Source: Prevotella sp. (GTDB lineage Bacteria > Bacteroidota > Bacteroidia > Bacteroidales > Bacteroidaceae). From it: a stretch of DNA of 64,000 bases. A program made the position numbers and the translations under genes. This document shows positions 36,216 to 46,464 of the stretch, in pieces; position 1 is the stretch's first letter; every line of letters begins with the position of its first letter. A model generated the notes under the pieces. The model made no database searches and was not told where the DNA came from. It worked only from the letters and a program-made list of their open reading frames with translations. The stretch spans positions 1 through 64,000 of the forward strand of contig JAEETD010000003.1 in the NCBI GenBank assembly GCA_016290175.1, written 5' to 3'.

Positions 36216-37382
36216 ATGGAGAGCAATTTCGTAGACTATGTCAAGATTATGTGCCGCTCTGGCAAGGGCGGTAAGGGCTCCATGCACCTGAAACATGTGA
36301 AATACAATCCCAATGGCGGTCCTGACGGAGGTGATGGCGGCAAGGGGGGCAGTGTCTACCTGCGCGGCAATCATAACTATTGGACCTTGCTCCATCTGAA
36401 ATACGAGCGTCATATCTTTGCGGAGCATGGCGGTAATGGCGGTAAGGACAAGTGTCATGGCACTGACGGTAAGGATGTGTATATCGACGTACCCTGCGGA
36501 ACCGTTGTCTATAATGCCGAGACAGGCAAATATGTCTGCGATGTCACTTACGACGGGCAAGAGGTGTTGTTGCTGAAAGGCGGACGTGGCGGACTGGGTA
36601 ATTTCCAGTTCCGTACGGCTACCAATCAGGCTCCTCGTTATGCGCAGCCTGGAGAGCCCATGCAGGAGATGACCATCATCCTCGAACTGAAACTTCTGGC
36701 TGATGTGGGTCTTGTGGGATTCCCCAATGCAGGTAAGTCTACTTTGGTGTCGGCTCTTTCCAATGCCCGTCCTAAGATTGCCAACTATCCCTTTACTACG
36801 ATGGAACCTTCTCTGGGTATTGTGGGCTATCGCGACAACAAGTCGTTTGTGATGGCCGATATTCCGGGTATCATCGAGGGTGCCGCTGAAGGCAAGGGTC
36901 TCGGACTCCGCTTCCTGCGTCACATCGAACGAAACTCACTGTTGCTCTTCATGGTGCCTGGCGATACAGACGATATCAAGCATGAATACGAGATCCTGCT
37001 GAATGAACTGAAGCAGTTTAATCCTGAGATGCTCGACAAACATCGTGTCCTGGCAGTGACCAAGTGCGACCTCCTCGACGAGGAACTTATCGAGATGCTG
37101 AAGGAAACGCTGCCTCAGGATCTGCCCGTGGTATTCATCTCTGCTGTGACAGGGTTTGGCCTCGAGGAGCTGAAGGATGTACTGTGGAATGAACTCAATG
37201 CTGAAAGCAACAAACTCGCTGCCCTGACGGCTGAGGATAGTCTTGTCCATCGTGATAAGGACATGACGCGTTTTGCTGAAGAGATGGCCGATGAGGGCGA
37301 GGATGAGGATATAGAATATGTAGATATCGATGATGTAGAGGACCTCGAAGATTTTGAATACGAGGAAGAAGAAGAGGGTTAA
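36216..37382 (+). CDS. obg: Obg family GTPase
   Basis: The N-terminal Obg fold (about residues 1-158) is Gly-rich ([23 protein letters not shown]). The G domain (about 160-330) has G1 [10 protein letters not shown]3 [10 protein letters not shown]4 TKCDL and G5 SAVTG. The C-terminus is a highly acidic tail ([20 protein letters not shown]), as in other Bacteroidota Obg proteins. It takes part in 50S ribosome maturation and the stringent response. Confidence 0.95.
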   Translation: MESNFVDYVKIMCRSGKGGKGSMHLKHVKYNPNGGPDGGDGGKGGSVYLRGNHNYWTLLHLKYERHIFAEHGGNGGKDKCHGTDGKDVYIDVPCGTVVYNAETGKYVCDVTYDGQEVLLLKGGRGGLGNFQFRTATNQAPRYAQPGEPMQEMTIILELKLLADVGLVGFPNAGKSTLVSALSNARPKIANYPFTTMEPSLGIVGYRDNKSFVMADIPGIIEGAAEGKGLGLRFLRHIERNSLLLFMVPGDTDDIKHEYEILLNELKQFNPEMLDKHRVLAVTKCDLLDEELIEMLKETLPQDLPVVFISAVTGFGLEELKDVLWNELNAESNKLAALTAEDSLVHRDKDMTRFAEEMADEGEDEDIEYVDIDDVEDLEDFEYEEEEEG

Positions 37383-37458
37383 ACCTAAAAGGCTCAAGTA
37401 ATTTGTAGTTTTTATAAAAATAGTTGGGTTTTTATAACCCACATTGGATAATTTTTGT

Positions 37459-37466
37459 TATCTTTG
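37459..37466 (+). promoter_or_regulatory. -7 element TATCTTTG before the first Oar-like receptor
   Basis: TATCTTTG lies 40 nt before the ATG. A small hairpin (TGGGTT/AACCCA, 37425-37441) precedes it and may end the obg message. Confidence 0.65.
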
Positions 37467-37505
37467 CAACCGTAAATTCCTTTTATTAATTAACAATTTC
37501 AAACT

Positions 37506-40500
37506 ATGCAGAAAAGATTGTTCTTTCTGGTCGCTTTGCTGTTAACGCTTTCGTTGACAGCGATGGCCCAAATCACAACGTCAAGTATGGCAGGAAAGGT
37601 GACTCTCGACAATGAGAATGGCGAGGAAGTCATCGGCGCAACTGTCATCGCAGTGCACGAGCCTTCCGGAACGCGTTACACTGCTGTGACAAACACCACA
37701 GGCCGTTTTTCTATCAACGGTATGCGTACGGGTGGTCCTTATGAGGTGACCGTCTCTTACATTGGTTTCCAGCCGAAGACCATCAAGGGTATCACCCTCC
37801 AGCTGGCTGAGACCTATAACCTCGCCGTATGGCTTTCTGAGGATGCCAACGAGCTGGCTGAAGTCGTCATCAGCGGTAAGGCTTCGAAGTTTGCTGCCGA
37901 GAAGACAGGTGCTGCCACCAACATTACAAGTGCGCAGATCACCAATCTGCCTACGGTCAGCCGTAGCATCACCGATGTGACCCGTCTGTCACCTTATGGT
38001 GGTAACGGCATGAGTTTCGCAGGTGCTGACGGACGTACCGCTAACTTCACCGTCGATGGTGCCAACTTCAACAACAACTTCGGTCTGAGTTCTAACCTGC
38101 CTGGTGGTGGTAACCCCATCTCTATCGATGCTATCGAGGAGTTGCAGGTGGTGATCTCTCCCTACGATGTTCGTCAGACCAACTTCATTGGTGGTGGTGT
38201 GAACGCCATTACAAAGTCAGGTACGAACACCTTCAAGGGCTCTGCTTATGTCTATCATAAGAACGAGAATATGCAGGGTGACGCTGTGAAGCGCCAGCAG
38301 ATTCCTGGAGCACGTGAGAAGGCACAGACCACAACCTACGGTTTCACGTTGGGAGGCCCGATCATCAAGAATAAGCTCTTCTTCTTCGCTAATGGTGAAA
38401 TGGTGAAGACACCTACGGTTGTTAACCGTTGGAGAGGTTCTACGAATGGCGTTGCCGAGGTTGACAATTATATCTCTCGTACAAAGGTTTCTGACCTGGA
38501 GGCAGTTTCTAATTATGTAGCCAACAAGTATGGTTATGATACAGGTTCTTGGACCAGCTTCCCTGCTGACGAGAGCAACTACAAGCTGTTGGCCCGTATC
38601 GACTGGAACATCACCGATAAGCATCATCTTGCACTCCGTTACAACTTCACCAAGAACCGTTACTGGAGTTCACCTAATGCTACGTCAATGGACGGTGGTA
38701 CCCGTATGTCTGGTGCCCGTATGTCGCAGTATTCTATGTCATTCGCAAATTCTATGTATGCTGGTGACAACAAGATCCACACTTTCTCTATCGATTTGAA
38801 CAGCCGTCTGTCAGATAATCTGTCTAACCAGTTCCTGGCTACCTATTCTAAGATGCAGGATCCTGTTCGTTACACCGACTCTGCTGAGTTCCCCTTCATC
38901 GATATCACGAAGGACGGCAACAACTACATGGCCCTCGGTTATGAGTTGTTCACCTGGAACAACGCTGTGAACAATACCGTATGGAACTTCAAGGACGATG
39001 TGACCTATTATCTCGGCGCCCATAAGATCATGGCTGGTATCTCCTTCGAGCACCAGATGGCCGACAACCAGTATATGCGTAATGGTACAGGTTACTACCG
39101 TTACAACTGGGAGGATGGCATGAGTGTTGAGGACCTCTTCAACCAGACACCTGAGATCTTCTGTCTGACCTACGGTTACGATGGTGAGACAAAGCCCGCT
39201 GCCCGTGTACAGTTCAACCGTCCTGGCTTCTATATTCAGGATGACTGGAATGTCAACGATAAGTTCAAGCTTACTTACGGTCTGCGTATCGATGGTCTGT
39301 TCTTCAACAACAGCGACCTGATGACCAATGCAGCTATCTACGATCTCGACTATGATGGTCGTCATATTGATACCGGCAAATGGCCCAGCAACAGCATTAC
39401 CTTCTCACCGCGTGTAGGTTTCACCTACGATGTGTTCGGTGATAAGTCACTGAAGATTCGTGGAGGTTCTGGTCTCTTCTCAGGCCGTCTGCCTCTCGTG
39501 TTCTTTACCAATATGCCTACCAATGGTGGTCTCGTGCAGTATCAGGCACAGCTGAACGCTAAGACAAAGGTATGGGACGGTAAGACCAATGCCGCTGTGA
39601 AGGGCTTCGAGAACTATACTGGAACCTATACGACTGATAACAACGGCAACCGTTATCTCGATATGAGTCAGTTTGCTGGTGGTCCGATGACCTCTATTGC
39701 CCAGATGCAGGAAAAGCTGTTCGCTCTGGGTTATCCTAACCACGTAACACCTGAGATGGGTACTGTTCCTTCAGCTGTCAACGGTGTCGATCCAGACTTC
39801 AAGATGCCACAGGTATGGAAGACTTCACTGGCCATCGACTATCAGCTGCCAGTATCATTCCCCTTCTCTGTAACGGTTGAGGGTATCTTTAATAAGAAGA
39901 TTCACGATAACTGCATCTCCGACTGGGCAATCCCCAACGTAGGTGGTTTCACTCGCTTCAATGGTGTCGACAACCGTCCTATCTATCCTGCAGGTTTCCG
40001 CACAAATACCAAGGCCTTCGTTTTGGAGAACACCAGCAAGGGTTACGGATGGAGTGCTAACGTGACTGTGAATGCCCAGCCGTTTGACTGGCTCAGCCTG
40101 ATGGCAGCCTACACACATACCGTCTCTAAGGAGGTAACGGGTATGCCTGGTTCTGCTGCTGAGTCCGCATTTACCTATGTTCCTACTGTGGAGGGTCCGA
40201 ACAACATCCAACTGCACAACTCTCAGTATGTGACTCCTGACCGTATCGTGGCCAGTGCTACTATCAACGATAAGAGCGGTAACCACTACAACATTATTTA
40301 TGAGTCTTGGCGTGGTGGTGCCAACTATTCTTTCATGATGGTGAACGATATGAACAGCGATGGTTACAATTATGATGCCGTTTATATTCCTACCGATGGT
40401 GAGGTTGCTAATGGTGAGTTCCGCTTCGTTTCTCAGGATGATGCCCAGCGCTTCATGGATTATGTCCACAACGACAGCTATCTGAGCAGTCATCAGGGCG

Positions 40501-40850
40501 AGTATGCAGAGCCATACAGTCTCTACTCTCCTTGGGTACACCGTATTGACTTCGGTTACAAGCACGACTTCAAACTGAATGTCGGCAAGACCAAGCACAC
40601 CCTGCAGCTCAGCTTTGATATGAAGAACGTGCTCAACTTCTTCAACTCTTCTTGGGGTGTTGCCAAGTATCTCAATTCCGCTATCGGTTCCGAGGCTCGT
40701 ATCCTGAAGTATGAGGGTGTCGATGCACAGGGCTATGCAACCTTCTCAACACCTGCGGCTATCAATGCCAATACCGAGACCTTTGCACCCAGCTATAGCG
40801 TAGGCCAGTGCTGGTATGCTTCTGTTGGTGTCAAGTACTTCTTTAATTAA
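37506..40850 (+). CDS. Oar-like TonB-dependent outer membrane receptor, 1114 aa
   Basis: A signal peptide ends TAMAQ. A carboxypeptidase-regulatory-like beta-sandwich follows (about residues 25-110, GKVTLDNENGEEVIGATVIA). A plug domain with RSITDVTRLSPYGGNGMSFAG and DGANFNNNFG is next, then a large beta barrel ending in VGVKYFFN with a terminal aromatic Phe-Asn. The layout is that of Oar-type TonB-dependent receptors, not of SusC: the next gene is not a SusD. The substrate is unknown. It is a paralog of the 1103-aa receptor at 42554. Confidence 0.88.
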   Translation: MQKRLFFLVALLLTLSLTAMAQITTSSMAGKVTLDNENGEEVIGATVIAVHEPSGTRYTAVTNTTGRFSINGMRTGGPYEVTVSYIGFQPKTIKGITLQLAETYNLAVWLSEDANELAEVVISGKASKFAAEKTGAATNITSAQITNLPTVSRSITDVTRLSPYGGNGMSFAGADGRTANFTVDGANFNNNFGLSSNLPGGGNPISIDAIEELQVVISPYDVRQTNFIGGGVNAITKSGTNTFKGSAYVYHKNENMQGDAVKRQQIPGAREKAQTTTYGFTLGGPIIKNKLFFFANGEMVKTPTVVNRWRGSTNGVAEVDNYISRTKVSDLEAVSNYVANKYGYDTGSWTSFPADESNYKLLARIDWNITDKHHLALRYNFTKNRYWSSPNATSMDGGTRMSGARMSQYSMSFANSMYAGDNKIHTFSIDLNSRLSDNLSNQFLATYSKMQDPVRYTDSAEFPFIDITKDGNNYMALGYELFTWNNAVNNTVWNFKDDVTYYLGAHKIMAGISFEHQMADNQYMRNGTGYYRYNWEDGMSVEDLFNQTPEIFCLTYGYDGETKPAARVQFNRPGFYIQDDWNVNDKFKLTYGLRIDGLFFNNSDLMTNAAIYDLDYDGRHIDTGKWPSNSITFSPRVGFTYDVFGDKSLKIRGGSGLFSGRLPLVFFTNMPTNGGLVQYQAQLNAKTKVWDGKTNAAVKGFENYTGTYTTDNNGNRYLDMSQFAGGPMTSIAQMQEKLFALGYPNHVTPEMGTVPSAVNGVDPDFKMPQVWKTSLAIDYQLPVSFPFSVTVEGIFNKKIHDNCISDWAIPNVGGFTRFNGVDNRPIYPAGFRTNTKAFVLENTSKGYGWSANVTVNAQPFDWLSLMAAYTHTVSKEVTGMPGSAAESAFTYVPTVEGPNNIQLHNSQYVTPDRIVASATINDKSGNHYNIIYESWRGGANYSFMMVNDMNSDGYNYDAVYIPTDGEVANGEFRFVSQDDAQRFMDYVHNDSYLSSHQGEYAEPYSLYSPWVHRIDFGYKHDFKLNVGKTKHTLQLSFDMKNVLNFFNSSWGVAKYLNSAIGSEARILKYEGVDAQGYATFSTPAAINANTETFAPSYSVGQCWYASVGVKYFFN

Positions 40851-40877
40851 AGGTATAATATTAAAAAGGTAAAAGAT

Positions 40878-42395
40878 ATGAAACTAAGATATTTCATTCC
40901 GTCTCTCGTAGTAGCCGTTGCTGCTATGTTCACAGGCTGCTCCGACAATGACTATGACCCCACCTATCTGGGTGAGATCCAAGTATCTAAGTCGTATGTG
41001 GCTCTTAATGTCAATGGAGATGCTGTTTCTATTGACGTGAAGGCTGCTGGTGCCTGGACCGTTACCGATGCGCCTGATTGGCTGACCGTTTCTCCTGCTT
41101 CTGGCTCTGGCTCTGGCACCATCACCTTCTCTGCTGGTCCTGGCGAAGGCCGTACAGCTGAAGTACTCATCAATTGCGAGGGAAGAACCCAGCATGTCAA
41201 CATCATTCAGGGTATCGCTACCGTCTCTAACGCTACTTGTGCAGAGGTGATTGCTGGTCCTGACTCTAAGACCTACCGCGTATCTGGTACAGTGACGTCG
41301 ATTGCCAATACCACCTATGGTAACTGGTATCTCGACGATGGTACTGGCGTGGTTTACATCTATGGTACACTCGATGCCAAGGGTGCTACGAAGAACTTCC
41401 TCAGCCTCGGTCTGGAAGTAGGTGATCAGGTGACTGTTGAGGGTCCGAAGACCACTTATAACGGTACGGTTGAGCTCGTTGACGTGACTGTGGTGAAGAT
41501 TACCAAGTCGCTCATCAAGTGCGATATGCTTACTGTGAATGGTGAGGAGTCTGACCAGCTGCCTCTCGAGGGTGGTGAGATCGTTGCTACGCTGACCTGT
41601 AAGGGTAATGGTGTAGCCGTTGAGATTCCCGCTGAGGCTCAGAGTTGGCTGGGTATCGTTTCTACGACTGCTGGTGCTAACCCCACCGTTACTTTCCGTG
41701 CACAGCCCAATGCAGGCGGTGACCGTAATACCACAGTGACCTTCAAGACCACCGATGGTAAGAAGGAATACACCTCACAGGCTACTATCTATCAGAGTGG
41801 TGCCATCATCGAGTGCCCGATTGCTGACTTCCTCGCTGCTGAGGTAGGCGATACGCAGTTCCGTCTGACAGGTGTCATCACCGAACTTTACGCCAGCGAC
41901 AAGCAGGGCAAGAGCTTCTATATCAGCGACTACTCTGGTCAGGTGCTTATCTACCGTGCTGAGGGCTTCATCGAGGCTGGTGCCAAGGTGGGCGACGTCG
42001 TGACTGTTGTCGGTAAGCGCGGTGCTTACAAGGATACCCCGCAGATGGTCAATGGTACCTTCGAGGTTCTGGTTCACGCTGTTGAGACTGTGAGCCTTTC
42101 AGACTTCCTGGCTAAGGAGCCTGCTGCCGATAAGTTCTATAAGATCGGCGGAACTATCAAAGAAATAGCCAACGACCAGTATGGCAACCTCTACCTGACG
42201 GATGGTACCAATGATGTTTACGTCTATGGCTGCTATCCTGGCTGGGGTGCTACAGGCGATGCCCGCAAGGGACTCATCGGCACGCTGGGCCTGAAGGTGG
42301 GTGACTACCTGGAGGTGATAGGTGTCCGTGCTGAATATAAGGGCACCCCGCAGCTCAGCAATGGTATATATTTCACATTCAAGGCAGCCAACTAA
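40878..42395 (+). CDS. BACON/OB-fold lipoprotein, 505 aa
   Basis: The lipoprotein signal ends AAMFTGCSDNDYD (Cys near 21). Domains in order are: a BACON-type domain (about 33-115, AAGAWTVTDAPDWLTVSPAS), an OB-fold unit (about 117-215, RVSGTVTSIANTTYGNWYLD), a second BACON-like domain (about 220-312), and two further OB-fold units (about 315-405 and 410-505) sharing GxVITE/GTIKEI, YLxDGTxxVYVYG and VGDxLxVxGxRxxYKGTPQ. BACON domains are linked to glycan or mucin binding. It lies 27 bp after the Oar-like receptor and is probably its surface partner, in place of SusD. Confidence 0.82.
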   Translation: MKLRYFIPSLVVAVAAMFTGCSDNDYDPTYLGEIQVSKSYVALNVNGDAVSIDVKAAGAWTVTDAPDWLTVSPASGSGSGTITFSAGPGEGRTAEVLINCEGRTQHVNIIQGIATVSNATCAEVIAGPDSKTYRVSGTVTSIANTTYGNWYLDDGTGVVYIYGTLDAKGATKNFLSLGLEVGDQVTVEGPKTTYNGTVELVDVTVVKITKSLIKCDMLTVNGEESDQLPLEGGEIVATLTCKGNGVAVEIPAEAQSWLGIVSTTAGANPTVTFRAQPNAGGDRNTTVTFKTTDGKKEYTSQATIYQSGAIIECPIADFLAAEVGDTQFRLTGVITELYASDKQGKSFYISDYSGQVLIYRAEGFIEAGAKVGDVVTVVGKRGAYKDTPQMVNGTFEVLVHAVETVSLSDFLAKEPAADKFYKIGGTIKEIANDQYGNLYLTDGTNDVYVYGCYPGWGATGDARKGLIGTLGLKVGDYLEVIGVRAEYKGTPQLSNGIYFTFKAAN

Positions 42396-42425
42396 GGTTT
42401 GACTCCCTATTTCATTCTTATATTG

Positions 42426-42459
42426 ACTCCCGATGCCGTATGGTGTCGGGAGTTTTTTT
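42426..42459 (+). terminator. Rho-independent terminator
   Basis: ACTCCCGA and TCGGGAGT form an 8-bp stem, followed by seven T residues. Confidence 0.9.
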
Positions 42460-42489
42460 GTCCTATACGCAATAAAATGCTAAAAAATG

Positions 42490-42519
42490 TTTGCGTTTCA
42501 AAATTAATGTGTACCTTTG
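42490..42519 (+). promoter_or_regulatory. Promoter for the second Oar-like receptor
   Basis: TTTG at 42490-42493, an 18-nt spacer and TACCTTTG at 42512-42519. The receptor is therefore separately transcribed. Confidence 0.7.
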
Positions 42520-42553
42520 CAGCCAAATTAGACTAATATAAAAACGCGTTAGT

Positions 42554-45500
42554 ATGAAAAGAAGATTGTTTATGATGGCCTTTGTACTGCTGATGACATC
42601 GGTAGCTGCCATCGCTCAGGTAACGACAGCAGGTATTACGGGTACAGTGAAGGCTGACAACGAGGAAGCCATCGGTGCTACCGTTACTGCAAAAGACACA
42701 CGTTCAGGTGCTATCTATCGTGCCGTGACCAATATCGACGGACGCTATACTATCACGGGTATGCGTGCCGGTGGTCCTTATGAGGTAGAAGTTTCCTACA
42801 TCGGTTTTCAAACCAGCAAATTCACAGGTTTCCAGCTCCAACTGGGACAGAACACTGTGATTGATGCCGAGCTGAAGCAGAGTGACGAGATGATTCAGGA
42901 AATCGTGGTTGTGGCCAATGCCAACAACACGATGCGCAGTGACCGTTCGGGAGCTGTGACCAACCTGAATGCCGATCAGATGGCAGCTGTGCCTACGATT
43001 GGCCGCTCGATGACCGATATCATGAAGATGACCCCGCAGTCGAGCTCTGCCAGCGGAATGGCCATCGGCGGTGGTAACTACCGTCAGTCGAGCGTCACCA
43101 TCGACGGTGCCTCGTTCAACAATGCCTTCGGTCTCGGCGCTTCGCCCCTGCCTGGTGGTGGAACACCGATCTCTCTCGATGCCTTGGAGCAGATGACCGT
43201 CAGCATCACGCCTTACGACGTCCGTCAGAGCGGATTCACCGGTGGTGGTATCAACGCCGTCACCAAGAGTGGTACCAACGAGTTCAAGGGTTCTGCCTAT
43301 ACCTATATCACCAGCACTTCGCTGCGTGGCAACCGCGTGGGCACAACCACACTGGGTGTCGACGATGGTCACAACGATACATACGGTATCTCATTGGGAG
43401 GTCCCATCCTGAAGGATAAACTCTTCTTCTTCGTCAATGGCGAGATTGAGGACAACAAGACTGCCGGTCCTGCTGCTCGTGCCGGTAACGGCACTTCTCC
43501 TTGGACCGTCACCAACCGTCGTCCGCAGATTGAAGAACTCGAGAGCCTCTCCGATTATATGGAGAAGACCTATGGCCTGAGCACAGGCCCTTGGCAGGCT
43601 TATAGCATCAAGACACCCGCCTATCGTATTCTGGCCCGTTTGGACTGGAACATCAACGAAGACCACAAGTTCAATGTGCGCTTCACCAAGTCTAACCGTA
43701 AGAGCTCCAGCCCTGCCTCTGCCTCGCGCAGCATAGGTGGAAACCGCGCTACACTCATCTATGGCGGTAACCAGAACTCCTATGGTAGCAATACCGACTA
43801 CGGTATGTCGTCGCTCTCCAGCCGCTACTATGCCGAGTATCGCTTCACCTCCGTTGCAGCCGAGTTGAACAGCAAGTTCGGCAAGCTTCACAATACCCTT
43901 CGTGGTACCTATTCTTTCCAGGATCAGCCGCGTAGCAATGAATATGGCACCTCCGCTCCTGTGGTGGAGATCGTGATGAACGACGGCTCCGGCCATTATC
44001 CCACATGGGCCATGATGGGTGACATCTTCACCTACGGCAATCTGGCTCAGACCAAGAACACAGTCATCACTGACGAGCTCAACATCCAGCTGGGTAAGCA
44101 CAACCTCTTCGGTGGTATCCAGTTCGAGCACAACTTCGCTGCCAATGGCTATGCCCAGGCTGCTGCCGGCTATTATGCCTTTGAGGCTACGCCAGAACAA
44201 GTGGCAGCTGGTGACTGGGCTTCAGTCTTCACGCCTGCACAGACCCGTCTGTTCGGTATCACCTATGGCAACAACGATGCCCACTCGATGTTCACCTCAG
44301 AGATGAGCACCAACCAGTGGTCACTCTATCTGCAGGACAATTGGAGCATCAGCGACCGCTTCCGCATGTCGCTGGGTGTCCGTTTCGAGCTGCCTTCTTA
44401 TCCCGAACTGAAGGACAATTTCAACGAGGGCTTCTACAACATCGACTTCGGCGGCAACCATTACCGTACGGATAATGTGCCCGATGCCAGCATATCGTTC
44501 TCACCGCGAGCAGGCTTCAACTGGGATATTACCGGTGAGCGCAACCTCATCCTGCGAGGCGGTACAGGTCTCTTCGTGGGACGCATGCCGTTCGTATGGC
44601 TCGTCTCTGCCGTTGGTAACTCCGGCATGGGCCAGACCTCTTACATAGCTTCTCCATCCAAGGGCGTGATTCCTTCTTTCACTACCAGCCAGCAGGAGAT
44701 GCTCCAGCAGATTGGCGCTACCAGTTCTATCTCTATCCCTGGCGGTCCTACCATCCTGAGTGAGGACCTCCGTATGCCGAAGACGTGGAAAGCGTCATTA
44801 GCGCTCGATGCCAAGCTGCCTGGTGATATCGACTTCACCATCGAGGGTATCTATAATAAGGACCTCAACCCCGTAGTGGTATCCAACAAGGATATCTATT
44901 GGGACGGCACTTCTACCGTCGACCTTGGTCATGGCGACGTGCGTCACAAGATGTCATACTACGATGCCAACAGCTCTGCCTACGTGCTTGAGAATGCCGG
45001 TTCAAAGGCCTACTACATGTCTTTGAGCGCCCAGCTGCGCAAGAGCTTCAACTTCGGTCTCGACCTCTCCGCCAGCTATACCATCTCGAAGGCCAAGAGC
45101 TATACCGAGGGTATCGGCGACCAGGTATCGTCGGCCTATAATAACTACCGTAACTCCATCAATGCCGTCAACGACAACGAGCTTGGCTATGCCACCTACG
45201 TGGCTCCCAGCCGTCTGCTCGTCTCGGCCAGCTACAAGCTCAAGGAGTCGGAGAATGCCACCTCTACCTTCAGCCTCGTTTACGATGGATACCAGTATGC
45301 TTTCCTTGGCGACTATAGTTACAGCCGCTTCTCTTATATCTTCTCGAGCAATGTCAACAGCGATCCTTCGGCTCCTGGCAACCTGATCTATATCCCTGCT
45401 TCGCGTGAGGAACTTAATGGCTGGGACTTCGCTGAGAGCACCTACGGATCTGGCTCCAGTAAGCAGGTATATACTGCTGATATGCAGCGCGACGACTTCT

Positions 45501-45865
45501 GGGCCTATATCCAGCAGGATGACTATCTGAAGGATCACACAGGCGAGTATGCAGAGCGTGGCGGCGCCAAGATGCCTTGGCACCATCAGCTCGACTTCAA
45601 GTACATGCGCGATATGAAAGTGAAGATCGGCAAGACCAAGCACAGCCTGCAGCTCGGACTTGACATCCTCAACCTGCCTAACTTCCTCTGCAAGGACTGG
45701 GGACTCTACAAGCAGGTTTCCGGTAATGCCCTGCTCTCGTTCAGCAAAGGCAAGTACACATACAACACAGTGAACGGTGCCCGCCACCTGAGTACCTATC
45801 AGGACTTCCTTAACATGGCCTCCACCTATCAGCTCATGTTCACCGTCAGGTATCTCTTCAATTAA
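42554..45865 (+). CDS. Oar-like TonB-dependent outer membrane receptor, 1103 aa
   Basis: Same architecture as the 37506 gene: a signal peptide ending AIAQ, a regulatory-like domain (GITGTVKADNEEAIGATVTA), a plug with RSMTDIMKMTPQSSSASGMA and DGASFNNAFGLG, and a barrel ending MFTVRYLFN. Both share the late block (K)xGKTKHxLQL. It has its own promoter and no partner lipoprotein downstream. Codon use is more C-ending than in the first receptor, so the two are not recent copies. Probably an adhesin or transporter for an unknown large ligand. Confidence 0.88.
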   Translation: MKRRLFMMAFVLLMTSVAAIAQVTTAGITGTVKADNEEAIGATVTAKDTRSGAIYRAVTNIDGRYTITGMRAGGPYEVEVSYIGFQTSKFTGFQLQLGQNTVIDAELKQSDEMIQEIVVVANANNTMRSDRSGAVTNLNADQMAAVPTIGRSMTDIMKMTPQSSSASGMAIGGGNYRQSSVTIDGASFNNAFGLGASPLPGGGTPISLDALEQMTVSITPYDVRQSGFTGGGINAVTKSGTNEFKGSAYTYITSTSLRGNRVGTTTLGVDDGHNDTYGISLGGPILKDKLFFFVNGEIEDNKTAGPAARAGNGTSPWTVTNRRPQIEELESLSDYMEKTYGLSTGPWQAYSIKTPAYRILARLDWNINEDHKFNVRFTKSNRKSSSPASASRSIGGNRATLIYGGNQNSYGSNTDYGMSSLSSRYYAEYRFTSVAAELNSKFGKLHNTLRGTYSFQDQPRSNEYGTSAPVVEIVMNDGSGHYPTWAMMGDIFTYGNLAQTKNTVITDELNIQLGKHNLFGGIQFEHNFAANGYAQAAAGYYAFEATPEQVAAGDWASVFTPAQTRLFGITYGNNDAHSMFTSEMSTNQWSLYLQDNWSISDRFRMSLGVRFELPSYPELKDNFNEGFYNIDFGGNHYRTDNVPDASISFSPRAGFNWDITGERNLILRGGTGLFVGRMPFVWLVSAVGNSGMGQTSYIASPSKGVIPSFTTSQQEMLQQIGATSSISIPGGPTILSEDLRMPKTWKASLALDAKLPGDIDFTIEGIYNKDLNPVVVSNKDIYWDGTSTVDLGHGDVRHKMSYYDANSSAYVLENAGSKAYYMSLSAQLRKSFNFGLDLSASYTISKAKSYTEGIGDQVSSAYNNYRNSINAVNDNELGYATYVAPSRLLVSASYKLKESENATSTFSLVYDGYQYAFLGDYSYSRFSYIFSSNVNSDPSAPGNLIYIPASREELNGWDFAESTYGSGSSKQVYTADMQRDDFWAYIQQDDYLKDHTGEYAERGGAKMPWHHQLDFKYMRDMKVKIGKTKHSLQLGLDILNLPNFLCKDWGLYKQVSGNALLSFSKGKYTYNTVNGARHLSTYQDFLNMASTYQLMFTVRYLFN

Positions 45866-45913
45866 TATATAACACTTTTGTAAAGAAATACGAGCCGTAA
45901 TGCCGTGGGCAGT

Positions 45914-45948
45914 GAGCCGTAATGTCATCGTCGACGACATTACGGCTC
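45914..45948. terminator. 13-bp perfect hairpin after the receptor gene
   Basis: GAGCCGTAATGTC pairs with GACATTACGGCTC around a 9-nt loop. A direct copy of GAGCCGTAATG occurs just upstream at 45892-45902. There is no T-tract. I infer a transcription end for the receptor gene. Confidence 0.6.
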
Positions 45949-46408
45949 GTTCATAGTGTGCCGTAAGGCCGTCATTATGTGTGTCAGATTGTAATGTGAA
46001 TCAGATGTGACACAAATGTGAATCAGACGGAAATATAATCATATGTATTTAATAATCAGATTCTTATGAAAGCTTTATAACCTTTGTGTCAGATGTGTCA
46101 GATTAAAAAGGAAAAATGGAGTGTCTAAAAAAGAAATATGAATTTAGCAAAGAAGGATTGCGAAGAATCTGATTCATCTGCATCTGACACAAAAAGCCGC
46201 TCATAATGGGCGGACCAGACAGAATCCGCATGGCTGTGGTATTTTTGCGGGAAGGCCTTGTAAAAAAGGGGGGGTAGTAGAACTATCGTTCGAGGTTTCC
46301 CCCTGAGGGGGAGAGGTCAAACGGCAGAGGGCGAGAGTCGTTTGCCTGAGAAAAGGAGAGCGGTGCCGTCCGCCGTAGCGGAAGTGCCGCCCTCCTGAGT
46401 GTCACGAT
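45949..46408. other. Gene-free region with TGTCAGAT repeats and serial hairpins
   Basis: 45980-46190 holds several copies of TGTCAGAT or AATCAGA and an inverted pair TTTGTGTCAGATG (46083-46095) / CATCTGACACAAA (46174-46186). From 46240 a TATTTTTG -7-like element is followed by three hairpins: TCCCCC-TGA-GGGGGA (46298-46312), CAAACG/CGTTTG (46318-46344), and a long G/C-rich hairpin (46355-46395) with inner TCCGC-CGTA-GCGGA. No credible open reading frame is seen. An untranslated RNA on the plus strand is possible. Confidence 0.5.
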
Positions 46409-46451
46409 GGGGTCAGGATAGTTTGTGACTGTCTCAAAGTATCCTGACCCC
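46409..46451 (-). terminator. 12-bp perfect hairpin after the minus-strand lipoprotein gene
   Basis: GGGGTCAGGATA and TATCCTGACCCC pair perfectly around a 19-nt loop, 13 nt beyond the stop of the minus-strand gene. No T-tract, so the mechanism is uncertain. Confidence 0.65.
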
Positions 46452-46464
46452 GCTGTGATATAGG

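Noticed and set aside
37506..45865. A Sus-like polysaccharide utilisation locus
   Set aside because: Both receptors are Oar-like, no SusD is present, and no carbohydrate-active enzyme, ECF sigma or hybrid sensor lies next to them.
46115..46171. 18-codon ORF in the gene-free region
   Set aside because: No promoter at a useful distance, no relation to the peptide family at 47880 and 48454, and no conserved neighbour.
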